The notes: generated by a model from the letters alone, not told the origin. Counted from the stretch's first letter, positions 1-6,247 are shown. The stretch is 7,561 bases of DNA from an uncultured Flavobacteriales bacterium (GCA_943845485.1 CALTNV010000105.1:1-7561); one strand, 5' to 3'. Program-made: numbers and translations.

Positions 1-127
1 TAGGAATTAAAGCCCATGATAAACTAATTTTGTTTTTAAAAGCTAATTTTATTTCATTTTCATCCGGAAAATCATTTGGGATATTATCCATAATCGTTTT
101 TTTTAATAAAGTTAATAAATCAGCCAT
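1..127 (-). CDS. Unidentified protein, N-terminal part only (gene runs off the left edge)
   Basis: An open frame starts with ATG at 127 (MADLLTLLKKTIMDNIPNDF...) and stays open for 42 codons to the window edge. Its start overlaps the end of the DUF2007 gene in the shape ATGGCTGA, an 8-base overlap typical of translationally coupled genes, so the two are probably co-transcribed. A second possible start is the methionine at residue 13. The visible part begins with a mixed leucine/lysine stretch, then an acidic patch (about residues 14-25), a lysine-rich stretch and the beginning of a hydrophobic segment (ISLSWALIP) that could lead into a membrane helix. I do not recognise the family from this fragment. 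That it is a real gene rests on the overlap and the open frame only. Confidence 0.55.
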   Translation of the reverse strand, partial: MADLLTLLKKTIMDNIPNDFPDENEIKLAFKNKISLSWALIP

Positions 128-344
128 TAATATCTTTATCAAATGCCAAAAGAATAGGTTTGGCCATTTCTGCATCTTCTTTATGAATTAATAAATCAAC
201 ATTATTTAACTGTTCTCCAAATCCAGCATGAATACTAGCAGAAACATTATCTTGAATGATAGATCTAATATTTTGATTGTCAAGCCTGCTTTTTAGGGCT
301 ATAATAATTGTACTTGTTGATGTGTAACCTTTTAAATATTCCAT
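120..344 (-). CDS. DUF2007 family small protein (putative signal-transducing protein)
   Basis: This 74-residue protein matches the DUF2007 pattern from end to end. There is an N-terminal strand (YLKGYTSTST), a helix over about residues 12-24 that would carry the 'select subunit, avoid ageing' type surface of this fold (ALKSRLDNQNI), a middle strand (IIQDN), a loop with glycines (HAGFGEQ), and a final strand plus helix (VDLLIHKEDAEMAKPILL). The family is annotated as a putative prokaryotic signal-transducing protein, but its molecular role is not established. No signal peptide or membrane segment is seen, so it should be cytoplasmic. The start is the only ATG that leaves the fold complete, and the length is normal for the family. 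It is transcribed leftward, divergent from the PrsW gene 69 bp away, and its stop overlaps the start of the unidentified gene at 127. Family assignment is by recalled sequence pattern. Confidence 0.8.
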   Translation of the reverse strand: MEYLKGYTSTSTIIIALKSRLDNQNIRSIIQDNVSASIHAGFGEQLNNVDLLIHKEDAEMAKPILLAFDKDING

Positions 345-365
345 TATTAAATATACAAATATTAT

Positions 366-393
366 TTTGATGACTTAAATCTTTATATCTTCA
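366..393 (+). promoter_or_regulatory. Candidate promoter of the PrsW gene
   Basis: A TTTG at 366-369 and TATCTTCA at 386-393 resemble the Bacteroidota -33 (TTTG/TTG) and -7 (TAnnTTTG) elements. The spacer of 16 bases is shorter than the usual 19-20, which lowers confidence. Transcription would begin near 398-400, leaving a leader of about 15 bases before the ATG at 414. No purine-rich ribosome binding site precedes that ATG, as is normal in this phylum. Confidence 0.35.
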
Positions 394-413
394 AAAAACT
401 ATAACTAATACAA

Positions 414-1730
414 ATGACAATTATTTATTTTTTTGTGGCTGTTTTTATAGCTTGGATTTGGGTTGATTATTTTAGAATAATTGATGTTTTTGAAAAAGAG
501 AAATTATCAACAATCTTTGTAACCTTTATTTTAGGGTGTTTTTCTGTATTTATTGTTTTTGGTGTCCATGATTTATTTCTTGATAGAGTGAACTGGGAAT
601 TAAATGGTGTTTTTTTTAATGACTTTTTATACTGTGTTTTTCAAATTGGATTACTTGAAGAATTTTCAAAATCTATTCCAGTTGTTGTCGTTTATTTTTT
701 GTTTAAAAAACAGTTTAATGAACCTATTGATTATGTCATATATTTCAGCGTTTCTGCTCTCGGATTTTCAGCTGTTGAAAATGTAATGTATTTTAATAAT
801 CATGGTCCTCAAATAATATCAACAAGAGCTATTTTATGTTCTTTAGGTCATATGTATGATACGTCACTTATTGCTTATGCTATTATAAGATATAAGTTTT
901 TTAAAAAGAATGTCTTAGAGTTTTTGTTTTTTTGTATGTTATCTATTATAGCTCATGGATTTTATGATTTTTGGTTAATGTATGAGCCAGCGGTTAAAGT
1001 AGGGTTTTTTATAACAATTATTTTCTTTCTAGTTTGTATGTCTTGGTTTGCTACCATTATGAATAATGCTTTAAATAATTCACCTTTTTTTACTCATGGA
1101 GTAAAAATAAACCCAACTACGGTAACAAAAAAAATGTTTGTTTATTATGGAGTTGTATTCGTTATTGAATTTGTACTAACTGATTTTAAAGAAAATAGTA
1201 AAGAGATTGCATTTAAAAATTTGATTTTTGATATTCTAAGTGCCGGATTTATTATTGTATTTGCTATAAAATCATTAAGTATGTTTGAATTAAAAAATAA
1301 ATATTGGGCTCCTTTTAAAATCAATTTACCTTTTATTTTAGGTTCTATTCATTTATTTAATCAACAGAAGAAAGGCGTAAATGATTGGATTAATTTTAAA
1401 GGAGATTCTTCTAATGAAATTTTAATTGAGAATTATATTGGTAAAAAAATAAAATTAGTTTTTTTACCAAATCAAAATCATATTGTTGACTGCTTAATTG
1501 TAAAGAAAATTTATATTCAAAAGTATGAACAACATTATTTAATTCAATTAACAGATCATGGAGTCTTAAAAAATTTCGTAATTCATGCCAAAAATATTGG
1601 AAAAAAAAGAATAGATAAAAAATATCCTATTGTTGCTTTATTAAGTATTGTAGATGTTAATTTAAGTAATAAAAAAAGTCTAACATTAAAAAACCTCAGA
1701 TACAATTCTTGGAGTTATCTGAGGTTTTAA
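414..1730 (+). CDS. PrsW-type intramembrane protease with long C-terminal extension
   Basis: The N-terminal half (about residues 1-215) is a multi-helix membrane protein carrying the four conserved PrsW motifs. These are EEFSK (E82, E83, K86), FSAVENVMY (E122, N123), the R138...H146 segment (TRAILCSLGHMYD), and AHGFYDF (H181, D185). PrsW proteins belong to the CPBP/CAAX-protease-like superfamily. The Bacillus founder cuts an anti-sigma factor within or near the membrane, and the substrate here is unknown because no anti-sigma gene lies nearby. Unlike minimal PrsW proteins, this one continues for about 220 residues. Two more hydrophobic segments (about 242-256 and 268-289) lead to a lysine-rich, strand-rich soluble part (about 300-438) that I cannot assign. 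All active-site motifs are intact, so it should be functional. The last 14 or so residues (LKNLRYNSWSYLRF) are encoded by a terminator hairpin. It appears monocistronic, with its own promoter and terminator. Confidence 0.85.
   Translation: MTIIYFFVAVFIAWIWVDYFRIIDVFEKEKLSTIFVTFILGCFSVFIVFGVHDLFLDRVNWELNGVFFNDFLYCVFQIGLLEEFSKSIPVVVVYFLFKKQFNEPIDYVIYFSVSALGFSAVENVMYFNNHGPQIISTRAILCSLGHMYDTSLIAYAIIRYKFFKKNVLEFLFFCMLSIIAHGFYDFWLMYEPAVKVGFFITIIFFLVCMSWFATIMNNALNNSPFFTHGVKINPTTVTKKMFVYYGVVFVIEFVLTDFKENSKEIAFKNLIFDILSAGFIIVFAIKSLSMFELKNKYWAPFKINLPFILGSIHLFNQQKKGVNDWINFKGDSSNEILIENYIGKKIKLVFLPNQNHIVDCLIVKKIYIQKYEQHYLIQLTDHGVLKNFVIHAKNIGKKRIDKKYPIVALLSIVDVNLSNKKSLTLKNLRYNSWSYLRF
1690..1728. terminator. 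Bidirectional terminator hairpin overlapping the PrsW 3' end
   Basis: AAAACCTCAGATA at 1690-1702 is perfectly complementary to TATCTGAGGTTTT at 1716-1728, giving a 13-bp stem with a 13-base loop. Read rightward, the stem ends in four T then AA, and those bases include the TAA stop of the PrsW gene (1728-1730). Read leftward, the stem is followed by six T (complement of 1688-1693), a better intrinsic terminator tail, serving the convergent gene that stops at 1748. One structure therefore separates two convergent genes only 17 bp apart. Confidence 0.85.
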
Positions 1731-1747
1731 GTTAAGTTAAAGTGAAA

Positions 1748-2179
1748 TTAAGATATTACTGGTTTTGTTTTGTAATACTGCATAATTACAAATGAAACTA
1801 TCATACCCGAAGGTATTCCTTCCATAAGTAGTATCATAATTATTCTATTGATATTTAATTGATTCCCCCACAAACCATCACTTCCTAAAATATTCAAAAA
1901 TTCAGGATCATACATTAAATAAAATGGTGCCAGAACAGAAAAAATAATTACTGCTATAGCATTGGTTATAATGCCTGTAAAAAATGCTGATATATAATCA
2001 TTATCATTAATATTATGGTAATACTCACTAATAGACTTATGTACAAAGTATATAACAAGTACCGCATTGAAAATTCTTAATTCTGTATGATAATGAAATC
2101 CAAACAATTTCATAATTAAAAAATACCCTATCAGACTTGCAGTTAAAAGTAATCCGTTTTTAATAACTATATTTTTCAT
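1748..2179 (-). CDS. Small four-helix inner-membrane protein, DUF4199-like
   Basis: The 143-residue product has four hydrophobic segments (about residues 8-26, 34-50, 64-88 and 112-134). Positively charged ends (MKNIVIKNG at the start, YYKTKP at the end) suggest that both termini are cytoplasmic. It resembles the small Bacteroidota membrane proteins of the DUF4199 kind in length, helix count, a short loop with DPEFLNILG after helix 3, and a LMEGIPSG start to helix 4. This is a recalled resemblance, and the function is unknown. It has no obvious catalytic or metal-binding cluster. The gene stands alone: it converges on the PrsW gene, sharing the hairpin at 1690-1728, and diverges from the OsmC gene across 129 bp. 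The first ATG gives a complete first helix. I found no convincing promoter element for it in that gap. Confidence 0.6.
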   Translation of the reverse strand: MKNIVIKNGLLLTASLIGYFLIMKLFGFHYHTELRIFNAVLVIYFVHKSISEYYHNINDNDYISAFFTGIITNAIAVIIFSVLAPFYLMYDPEFLNILGSDGLWGNQLNINRIIMILLMEGIPSGMIVSFVIMQYYKTKPVIS

Positions 2180-2251
2180 AATAAATTAGTTTAATCGTTT
2201 TTCATAATTAATTGTAACTATATCTACGATACTTCTAAGTTTATTGTTTCA

Positions 2252-2283
2252 TTTTGTTCTAATATTTTTTTTACATAACTTAA
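2252..2283 (+). promoter_or_regulatory. Candidate promoter of the OsmC-family gene
   Basis: TTTTG at 2252-2256 followed 19 bases later by TAACTTAA at 2276-2283 gives a Bacteroidota-like -33/-7 pair with the right spacing. The -7 element lacks the final TG of the consensus TAnnTTTG. The predicted start near 2289 leaves a leader of about 20 bases before the ATG at 2309. The -7 element sits inside a perfect 10-bp palindrome, AACTTAAGTT (2277-2286), which could be incidental or an operator. Confidence 0.35.
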
Positions 2284-2308
2284 GTTGTATTTATAAAAAA
2301 AATAAAAT

Positions 2309-2725
2309 ATGGGTAATGTTCATAGTGTTTCTATAGAGTGGGTTAAGGATTTAGTTTTTTCATCCCCTTTTTTACAAAAAGGTTCGTACTTAGATGGTGA
2401 AAAAAAACCTGAAGATTCCATAGGTATGAGTCCTAAAAAAATGTTGTTAGTATCGTTGTTAGGGTGTACAGGAATGGACGTTGTTGCTTTGATTAAAAAA
2501 ATGCGTGTCCAGTTTACTGATTTTATTCTTGAAGTAACAGCTGAGCTTAGTGATGAGCATCCTGTAGTTTATACATCAATGCATATTGTGTATAAGGTAA
2601 ATGCTCCTTTAGAAGATTTGGAAAAAATAGAAAAAGCCGTCATGCTTTCTAAAACAAGATACTGTGGGGTTAGTGCAATGTTACAAAAAAACAATCCAAT
2701 TACTTTTTCTATTGAATTAATATAA
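2309..2725 (+). CDS. OsmC-family thiol-dependent peroxidase-like protein
   Basis: The 138-residue protein shows the OsmC/Ohr fold pattern: an N-terminal beta part (SVSIEWVKDLVF), the helix signature SPKKMLLVSLLGCTGMDVVALIKK, a central strand pair, and a C-terminal segment with TRYCGVSAML. The two conserved cysteines of the family are present at residues 53 and 119. In Ohr/OsmC proteins they form the peroxidatic and resolving pair that reduces organic hydroperoxides with dithiol help, so a cytoplasmic redox-protective role is likely. Many general OsmC-family members (YhfA-like) have no proven substrate, so I do not name it Ohr or OsmC. Length is normal. The gene is monocistronic and its stop lies one base from the stop of the convergent histidine kinase gene. 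No ribosome binding site is visible. Confidence 0.88.
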   Translation: MGNVHSVSIEWVKDLVFSSPFLQKGSYLDGEKKPEDSIGMSPKKMLLVSLLGCTGMDVVALIKKMRVQFTDFILEVTAELSDEHPVVYTSMHIVYKVNAPLEDLEKIEKAVMLSKTRYCGVSAMLQKNNPITFSIELI

Positions 2726-2726
2726 C

Positions 2727-4223
2727 TTAAGTAGCTTTTAGTTCAATTCCAAAAGTTGTTCCTTTGTTAATTTCAGAATTTATAATATAAATTTTTCCAT
2801 GATGATATTGGGTAATTATTCTTTTACTTAATGAAAGACCTAAACCCCATCCACGCTCTTTGGTGGTTAAGCCAGGCTTGAAAATGTTTTTATATAGTTT
2901 CCTATTCATACCTTTTCCATTATCTTCAATATGAATAAAAAAAGTATCTTCTTTTCTGAATAATTTGATGTTAATATTTCCTTTATTTTGAATTGCATCA
3001 ACCGCATTTCTTATGATGTTTTCAATGACCCATGAAATTAACTCATTACTTCCGTTAATGAAGGCTTTTTGACCAAAGGATTGATAGTTAATATTTACTC
3101 TTTTAGAGGTTCTTTCTTCCATGTAAAAAGTAACATTTTCTATTAGCTTGTTTAAGTCTATTTTATGTAGTTTTGGAGCAGACCCAATTTTGGAAAATCT
3201 TGAAGCCACCTCCTCAAGTCTATTAATATCTTTGTTGATTTCATTATAGCTTTTATCATTAATATCATCCTTTATAATTTCAATCCACCCCATTAAGCTA
3301 CTAATTGGCGTGCCTAATTGATGAGCTGTTTCTTTAGCCATTCCAACCCAAATACTATTTTGTTCAATATTATTAAAGCCTCTTAGTATAAGGTAGGCGA
3401 TGAATAAAAATATAATTGGGAAACCTACTTGAAGATATGGAGCCCAAATTAGTTTTTGTGAAATTTTAGACGGACCATAATATAAATAACCATAGTCATT
3501 ATTGGCTAATAATATTTTTTTAGGAGGGTTTTCAGGTTTGATTTTGATGATTAAGTCATTTAATTTTAAGTTTTTATCTATTTCAGATATATTACCAGTG
3601 GCTATTAACGAATCTTTATTTTTATTTGTTAATACAACAGGTATTGAAGAGTTATTTAATACAATATCTTGTAAAAAAGAATTAATAGTTTCTTTTGTTA
3701 AAGATTGAATTTCATAATAAAGTTTTGAATTGTTGTAATAGATGAAATTTTTGTTTTTGTTAAAAGTAATTTCAATAGGAGGATATTTTTGTTTCATGAT
3801 GGTTAACAAGCTATCCTGGTATAAAGAATCATTTTTGAATTCAGAATCTAAATTTTTAGTTTGTATAATACTGTTGTTTTCATCCACTAAAATTAGAGGA
3901 ATTGTTTTGTTACTTTGAACTACTTTTATAATAAATGAAAAGTCTATTTCAGAATCAGGCTTGGCTAACTCTTGAGTGGCTTCTTTCCAAAGTTCAACTT
4001 TGCTAAGTTCCTCCTTTTCAATCTTTTTATATAGTTTTTCATAAGATTTAACCATGTTTTCTTTATGAAGTATGGTTTCAATCCAAATCTTTAGTTTTTT
4101 TTGCTCATCTAACTTAATATCTTTTAAAATAGAATTAGAAAACCATAGAGATAATGTGATTAAAATAATACTAATTAGCATCAGTATTATTTTAATTTTC
4201 CTTTGCTTAGAATAAACGTTCAT
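2727..4223 (-). CDS. Membrane sensor histidine kinase with duplicated extracytoplasmic sensor
   Basis: I choose the ATG at 4223 (MNVYSKQRKIK, 498 residues), 2 bases after the kdtA stop, over an in-frame TTG six bases upstream that would overlap kdtA. A first membrane helix (about 12-32) and a second (about 263-281) enclose an extracytoplasmic region. That region holds a coiled-coil-like stretch (35-85) and two similar units (about 95-173 and 180-258), each with the pattern N..IP..L...N then PP..I then YY..SK. The cytoplasmic kinase core has an H-box ETAHQLGTPISSLMGW with phospho-acceptor His301, an N-box ENIIRNAVDAI (Asn406), a G1 box DNGKGM (434-439) and a G2 box GWGLGLS (458-464), so catalysis should be intact. 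HQLGTP in place of HELRTP is common in a Bacteroidota kinase subgroup. There is no HAMP or receiver domain, and no response regulator lies beside it. It is the last gene of the beta-barrel-kdtA operon. Confidence 0.9.
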   Translation of the reverse strand: MNVYSKQRKIKIILMLISIILITLSLWFSNSILKDIKLDEQKKLKIWIETILHKENMVKSYEKLYKKIEKEELSKVELWKEATQELAKPDSEIDFSFIIKVVQSNKTIPLILVDENNSIIQTKNLDSEFKNDSLYQDSLLTIMKQKYPPIEITFNKNKNFIYYNNSKLYYEIQSLTKETINSFLQDIVLNNSSIPVVLTNKNKDSLIATGNISEIDKNLKLNDLIIKIKPENPPKKILLANNDYGYLYYGPSKISQKLIWAPYLQVGFPIIFLFIAYLILRGFNNIEQNSIWVGMAKETAHQLGTPISSLMGWIEIIKDDINDKSYNEINKDINRLEEVASRFSKIGSAPKLHKIDLNKLIENVTFYMEERTSKRVNINYQSFGQKAFINGSNELISWVIENIIRNAVDAIQNKGNINIKLFRKEDTFFIHIEDNGKGMNRKLYKNIFKPGLTTKERGWGLGLSLSKRIITQYHHGKIYIINSEINKGTTFGIELKAT

Positions 4224-4225
4224 GG

Positions 4226-5458
4226 TCAAAACTTTATTGTTTGTTTAATCTTATCAGTTGCACCTGTGTTTTTAGAAACGTAGGTTTTCAATAAGTTAGC
4301 TTTTTCTTTTCTTAATTCTGTATTTTCTAATAAAAGAGCAATCTTATCATTAAACTCTATTTGATTCTTTATCCTAAAAGAGGCTTTAATTGATGTTAGA
4401 TCTACTGCTTCTTGGAAACGATTTATTTTTGGTCCAAAAATCATTGGAACACCAAAAACGGCAGGTTCTAGGATATTATGTAAGCCACTGCCAAAAGCAC
4501 CTCCAATAAATGCAATGTCTGCATATTTATATATTCTTGATAATAGCCCTATAGAGTCTATTATCAAGATATTATAATTCTCATAGCATTTTATTTCACT
4601 GTAAATAGCTACTTTTTCATTTTTATATAATTGTTTAATTTGGTTTATATGTTTTACTGATACATCATGAGGTGCAATGATTATCTTAAAGTTTAAAGGT
4701 TTTTTTTGAGTTTTAAGAAACTCATTAAACATTATTTCTTCCTCTTTCCAACTGCTACCTAAAACAACTAACGGTCTTTTGTTTTTAAATTTAGATATGG
4801 CTTTAAGTTCTTCATTCTGTTTTAATGTTTCAATAACTCTGTCAAACCTTGTGTCGCCAGTAATGATGCAATTTGAAATATTATTTGATTTTAAAATTTC
4901 TAAAGAGTTTTTGTTTTGAAGGAAGAAGTAGTTAAAGTATTTAAGGTGTTTTTTAAACCATTTGCCATAAGGTTTAAAAAATAGTTGATTACCTCTAAAT
5001 ACTCCACTTACAAGATATAATGGAATGTTGTTTTTGTGAAGTTCATTTATATAGTTAAACCAAAATTCATATTTTATAAAAAATGCCATTTCAACGTTTA
5101 CTACACTCAGAAATTCCTTTGCATTTTTTATAGTATCAGGTGGTAAATAACAAATGATGTCAGCGCCATCATAATCTTTTCTAATTTCATATCCTGAGGG
5201 AGAGAAAAAAGTTACTATAATATTTTTTTGATAATTTATTTTAAGAGTTTCAATCAAAGGTCTTGCTTGTTCAAATTCACCTAAAGATGAACAGTGAAAC
5301 CAGGTGTATTTTTTATTTGTTTCTGTTTTATTTTCTAAAAGATTAAAAATATTTTTTCTACCACCAACCCAAAGTTTTGCTTTTGTGTTAAATATTGAAG
5401 CTACATGGATAATTGATGTGTAAAATTTGATTCCTAAATTATAAAGTTGTCTAGTCAA
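4226..5458 (-). CDS. kdtA: 3-deoxy-D-manno-octulosonic acid (Kdo) transferase
   Basis: This enzyme (WaaA/KdtA) transfers Kdo from CMP-Kdo to the lipid A precursor at the cytoplasmic face of the inner membrane, an early step of LPS core synthesis. The N-terminus LYNLGIKFYTSIIHVASIFN is the membrane-associating helix, followed by the typical KAKLWVGGRK. The catalytic-base motif appears as SSLGEF with Glu61. Further family landmarks are SGVFRGNQ (151-158), GDTRFDR (201-207), LGSSWKEEE (233-241), IIAPHD (260-265) and the nucleotide-binding GGAFGSGLHNILEPAVFGVP (319-338). At 410 residues it is full length. There is no ATG near the expected N-terminus. The family start falls at TTG (5458), which overlaps the end of the upstream beta-barrel gene by 8 bases, and an ATT one codon earlier is the only other near candidate. 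It ends 2 bases before the histidine kinase ATG, so the three genes form one operon. Confidence 0.93.
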   Translation of the reverse strand: MTRQLYNLGIKFYTSIIHVASIFNTKAKLWVGGRKNIFNLLENKTETNKKYTWFHCSSLGEFEQARPLIETLKINYQKNIIVTFFSPSGYEIRKDYDGADIICYLPPDTIKNAKEFLSVVNVEMAFFIKYEFWFNYINELHKNNIPLYLVSGVFRGNQLFFKPYGKWFKKHLKYFNYFFLQNKNSLEILKSNNISNCIITGDTRFDRVIETLKQNEELKAISKFKNKRPLVVLGSSWKEEEIMFNEFLKTQKKPLNFKIIIAPHDVSVKHINQIKQLYKNEKVAIYSEIKCYENYNILIIDSIGLLSRIYKYADIAFIGGAFGSGLHNILEPAVFGVPMIFGPKINRFQEAVDLTSIKASFRIKNQIEFNDKIALLLENTELRKEKANLLKTYVSKNTGATDKIKQTIKF

Positions 5459-6206
5459 AATAAAATTCTTTTGGTTCTCTTTTGTAAAACGGTATAAACC
5501 ATGAAATCCTTAAGCCATAATACATATCTAACCTGTTTTGTGTATCTGCTAGGCCTGTATCGTAATTATAACCTCGTAAACTTTTTGTAAATCCTTGTCC
5601 TGTTTCAAAACCTATGTAAAAGTTAACCATTTGATTGTTGCTCATAAACTGGTATCCAATACCTTGTTTTAAAAATAAACCACCAGTTAACCTATCATAA
5701 CCTGGTAACTTATCTTTAGTTAATGCTGCTACAGTATTATCTAATTCTTCTATTTTAATTTTATGCCACTGATAGCCAATATCAAATCTTATTTTAATCC
5801 CCGAGTTTGGATTAACATTAAATACTGGGATAATTTTAGCAACACCAGCAGTTGCTGTAAATCCTCTTTGTTCAATTGCAACTTCTGCAGGGTTTCCTCC
5901 AGAATTAATAATAATCCCTTCACTAGTAATTAAATTGCTAAGTAGTTGAGGTTCAGTAATATTTCTTCCGAAAAGGTAAGACCCATTAATAGACCATTCG
6001 AAATTGCTTTTATATTTTTGAAAAAAAGAAACCTCAATATTTGAATTGTTTCCAAATCTTTCGGCTAAATCTTTTTGAGGTATTTGATAACTGTAACCTA
6101 AACTAATTCCTGATGTTTTAATTGTAGAGTCTTTAATATTTTGTTGACCAAAAGAATTATTGATGGCTGAGATTAGTATTAAAGATAAAAAAAGTAAATT
6201 TTTCAT
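5451..6206 (-). CDS. Predicted outer-membrane beta-barrel protein
   Basis: The 251-residue product begins with a clear signal peptide (MKNLLFLSLILISAINNSFG, likely cut before QQ at residue 21). The rest consists of alternating polar/aromatic strands (GISLGYSYQIP, IEVSFFQKYK, WSINGSYLFG, GIKIRFDIGYQW, VNFYIGFETGQGF, MYYGLRISWFIPFY), as in small 8-10 stranded outer-membrane barrels. No lipoprotein cysteine, TonB-plug or OmpA domain is seen. The last strand is followed by a short charged tail (KREPKEFYFD). I cannot name the family beyond a generic outer-membrane beta-barrel. It is the first gene of the operon with kdtA and overlaps it by 8 bases, so a link to LPS or outer-membrane assembly is an inference from position. 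The start is fixed by the signal peptide, and the next methionine is far inside the protein. Confidence 0.8.
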   Translation of the reverse strand: MKNLLFLSLILISAINNSFGQQNIKDSTIKTSGISLGYSYQIPQKDLAERFGNNSNIEVSFFQKYKSNFEWSINGSYLFGRNITEPQLLSNLITSEGIIINSGGNPAEVAIEQRGFTATAGVAKIIPVFNVNPNSGIKIRFDIGYQWHKIKIEELDNTVAALTKDKLPGYDRLTGGLFLKQGIGYQFMSNNQMVNFYIGFETGQGFTKSLRGYNYDTGLADTQNRLDMYYGLRISWFIPFYKREPKEFYFD

Positions 6207-6210
6207 GTTA

Positions 6211-6218
6211 CAAAGATA
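6211..6218 (-). promoter_or_regulatory. -7 promoter element of the beta-barrel-kdtA-kinase operon
   Basis: On the minus strand the bases read TATCTTTG, an exact match to the Bacteroidota -7 consensus TAnnTTTG. Only four bases (TAAC) separate it from the ATG at 6206, so transcription would start at or within a few bases of the start codon. No good TTTG/TTG -33 element is present at the usual distance upstream. Confidence 0.55.
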
Positions 6219-6230
6219 AAATTTATTTAC

Positions 6231-6242
6231 ATAAACGTTTAT
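6231..6242. promoter_or_regulatory. Perfect 12-bp palindrome in the divergent control region
   Basis: ATAAACGTTTAT is identical to its own reverse complement. It lies between the leftward -7 element (ends at 6218) and the rightward -7 element (begins at 6248), 12 and 5 bases away respectively. It therefore covers the upstream region of both promoters and is well placed to be a shared operator. In AT-rich DNA a 12-bp palindrome can arise by chance, and I recognise no specific regulator for it. Confidence 0.35.
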
Positions 6243-6247
6243 TTCCG

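Noticed and set aside
345..413. Leftward promoter for the DUF2007 gene (AATATTTG on the minus strand, 363-356)
   Set aside because: It lacks the first T of the -7 consensus and the nearest TTG is 27 bases upstream, too far for a -33 element.
610..617. Run of eight T inside the PrsW gene (similar 8-base runs near 96, 1127 and 2264) as a phase-variation tract
   Set aside because: Runs of this length are expected in DNA this AT-rich. The reading frame is intact and there is no gene-family precedent here for slippage control.
604..786. A 60-codon open frame on the + strand within the PrsW gene
   Set aside because: It lies in a different frame inside a well-supported membrane protein gene and is phenylalanine/leucine-rich only because the DNA is T-rich. 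There is no promoter or family pattern.
2711..2747. Inverted repeat ATTGAATTA / TAGTTCAAT across the OsmC-kinase convergent junction, a possible terminator
   Set aside because: The stem is 9 bp with one G-T pair and almost all A/T, the loop is 19 bases, and no T-run follows the stem in the rightward direction. Too weak to call.
3502..3708. A 68-codon open frame on the + strand opposite the histidine kinase gene
   Set aside because: It is antisense to the conserved sensor duplication of the kinase and has no start context or recognisable motif, so it is a shadow frame.
4224..4229. In-frame TTG at 4229 as the histidine kinase start
   Set aside because: It adds only two residues, would overlap kdtA, and an ATG in the same frame at 4223 sits right after the kdtA stop.
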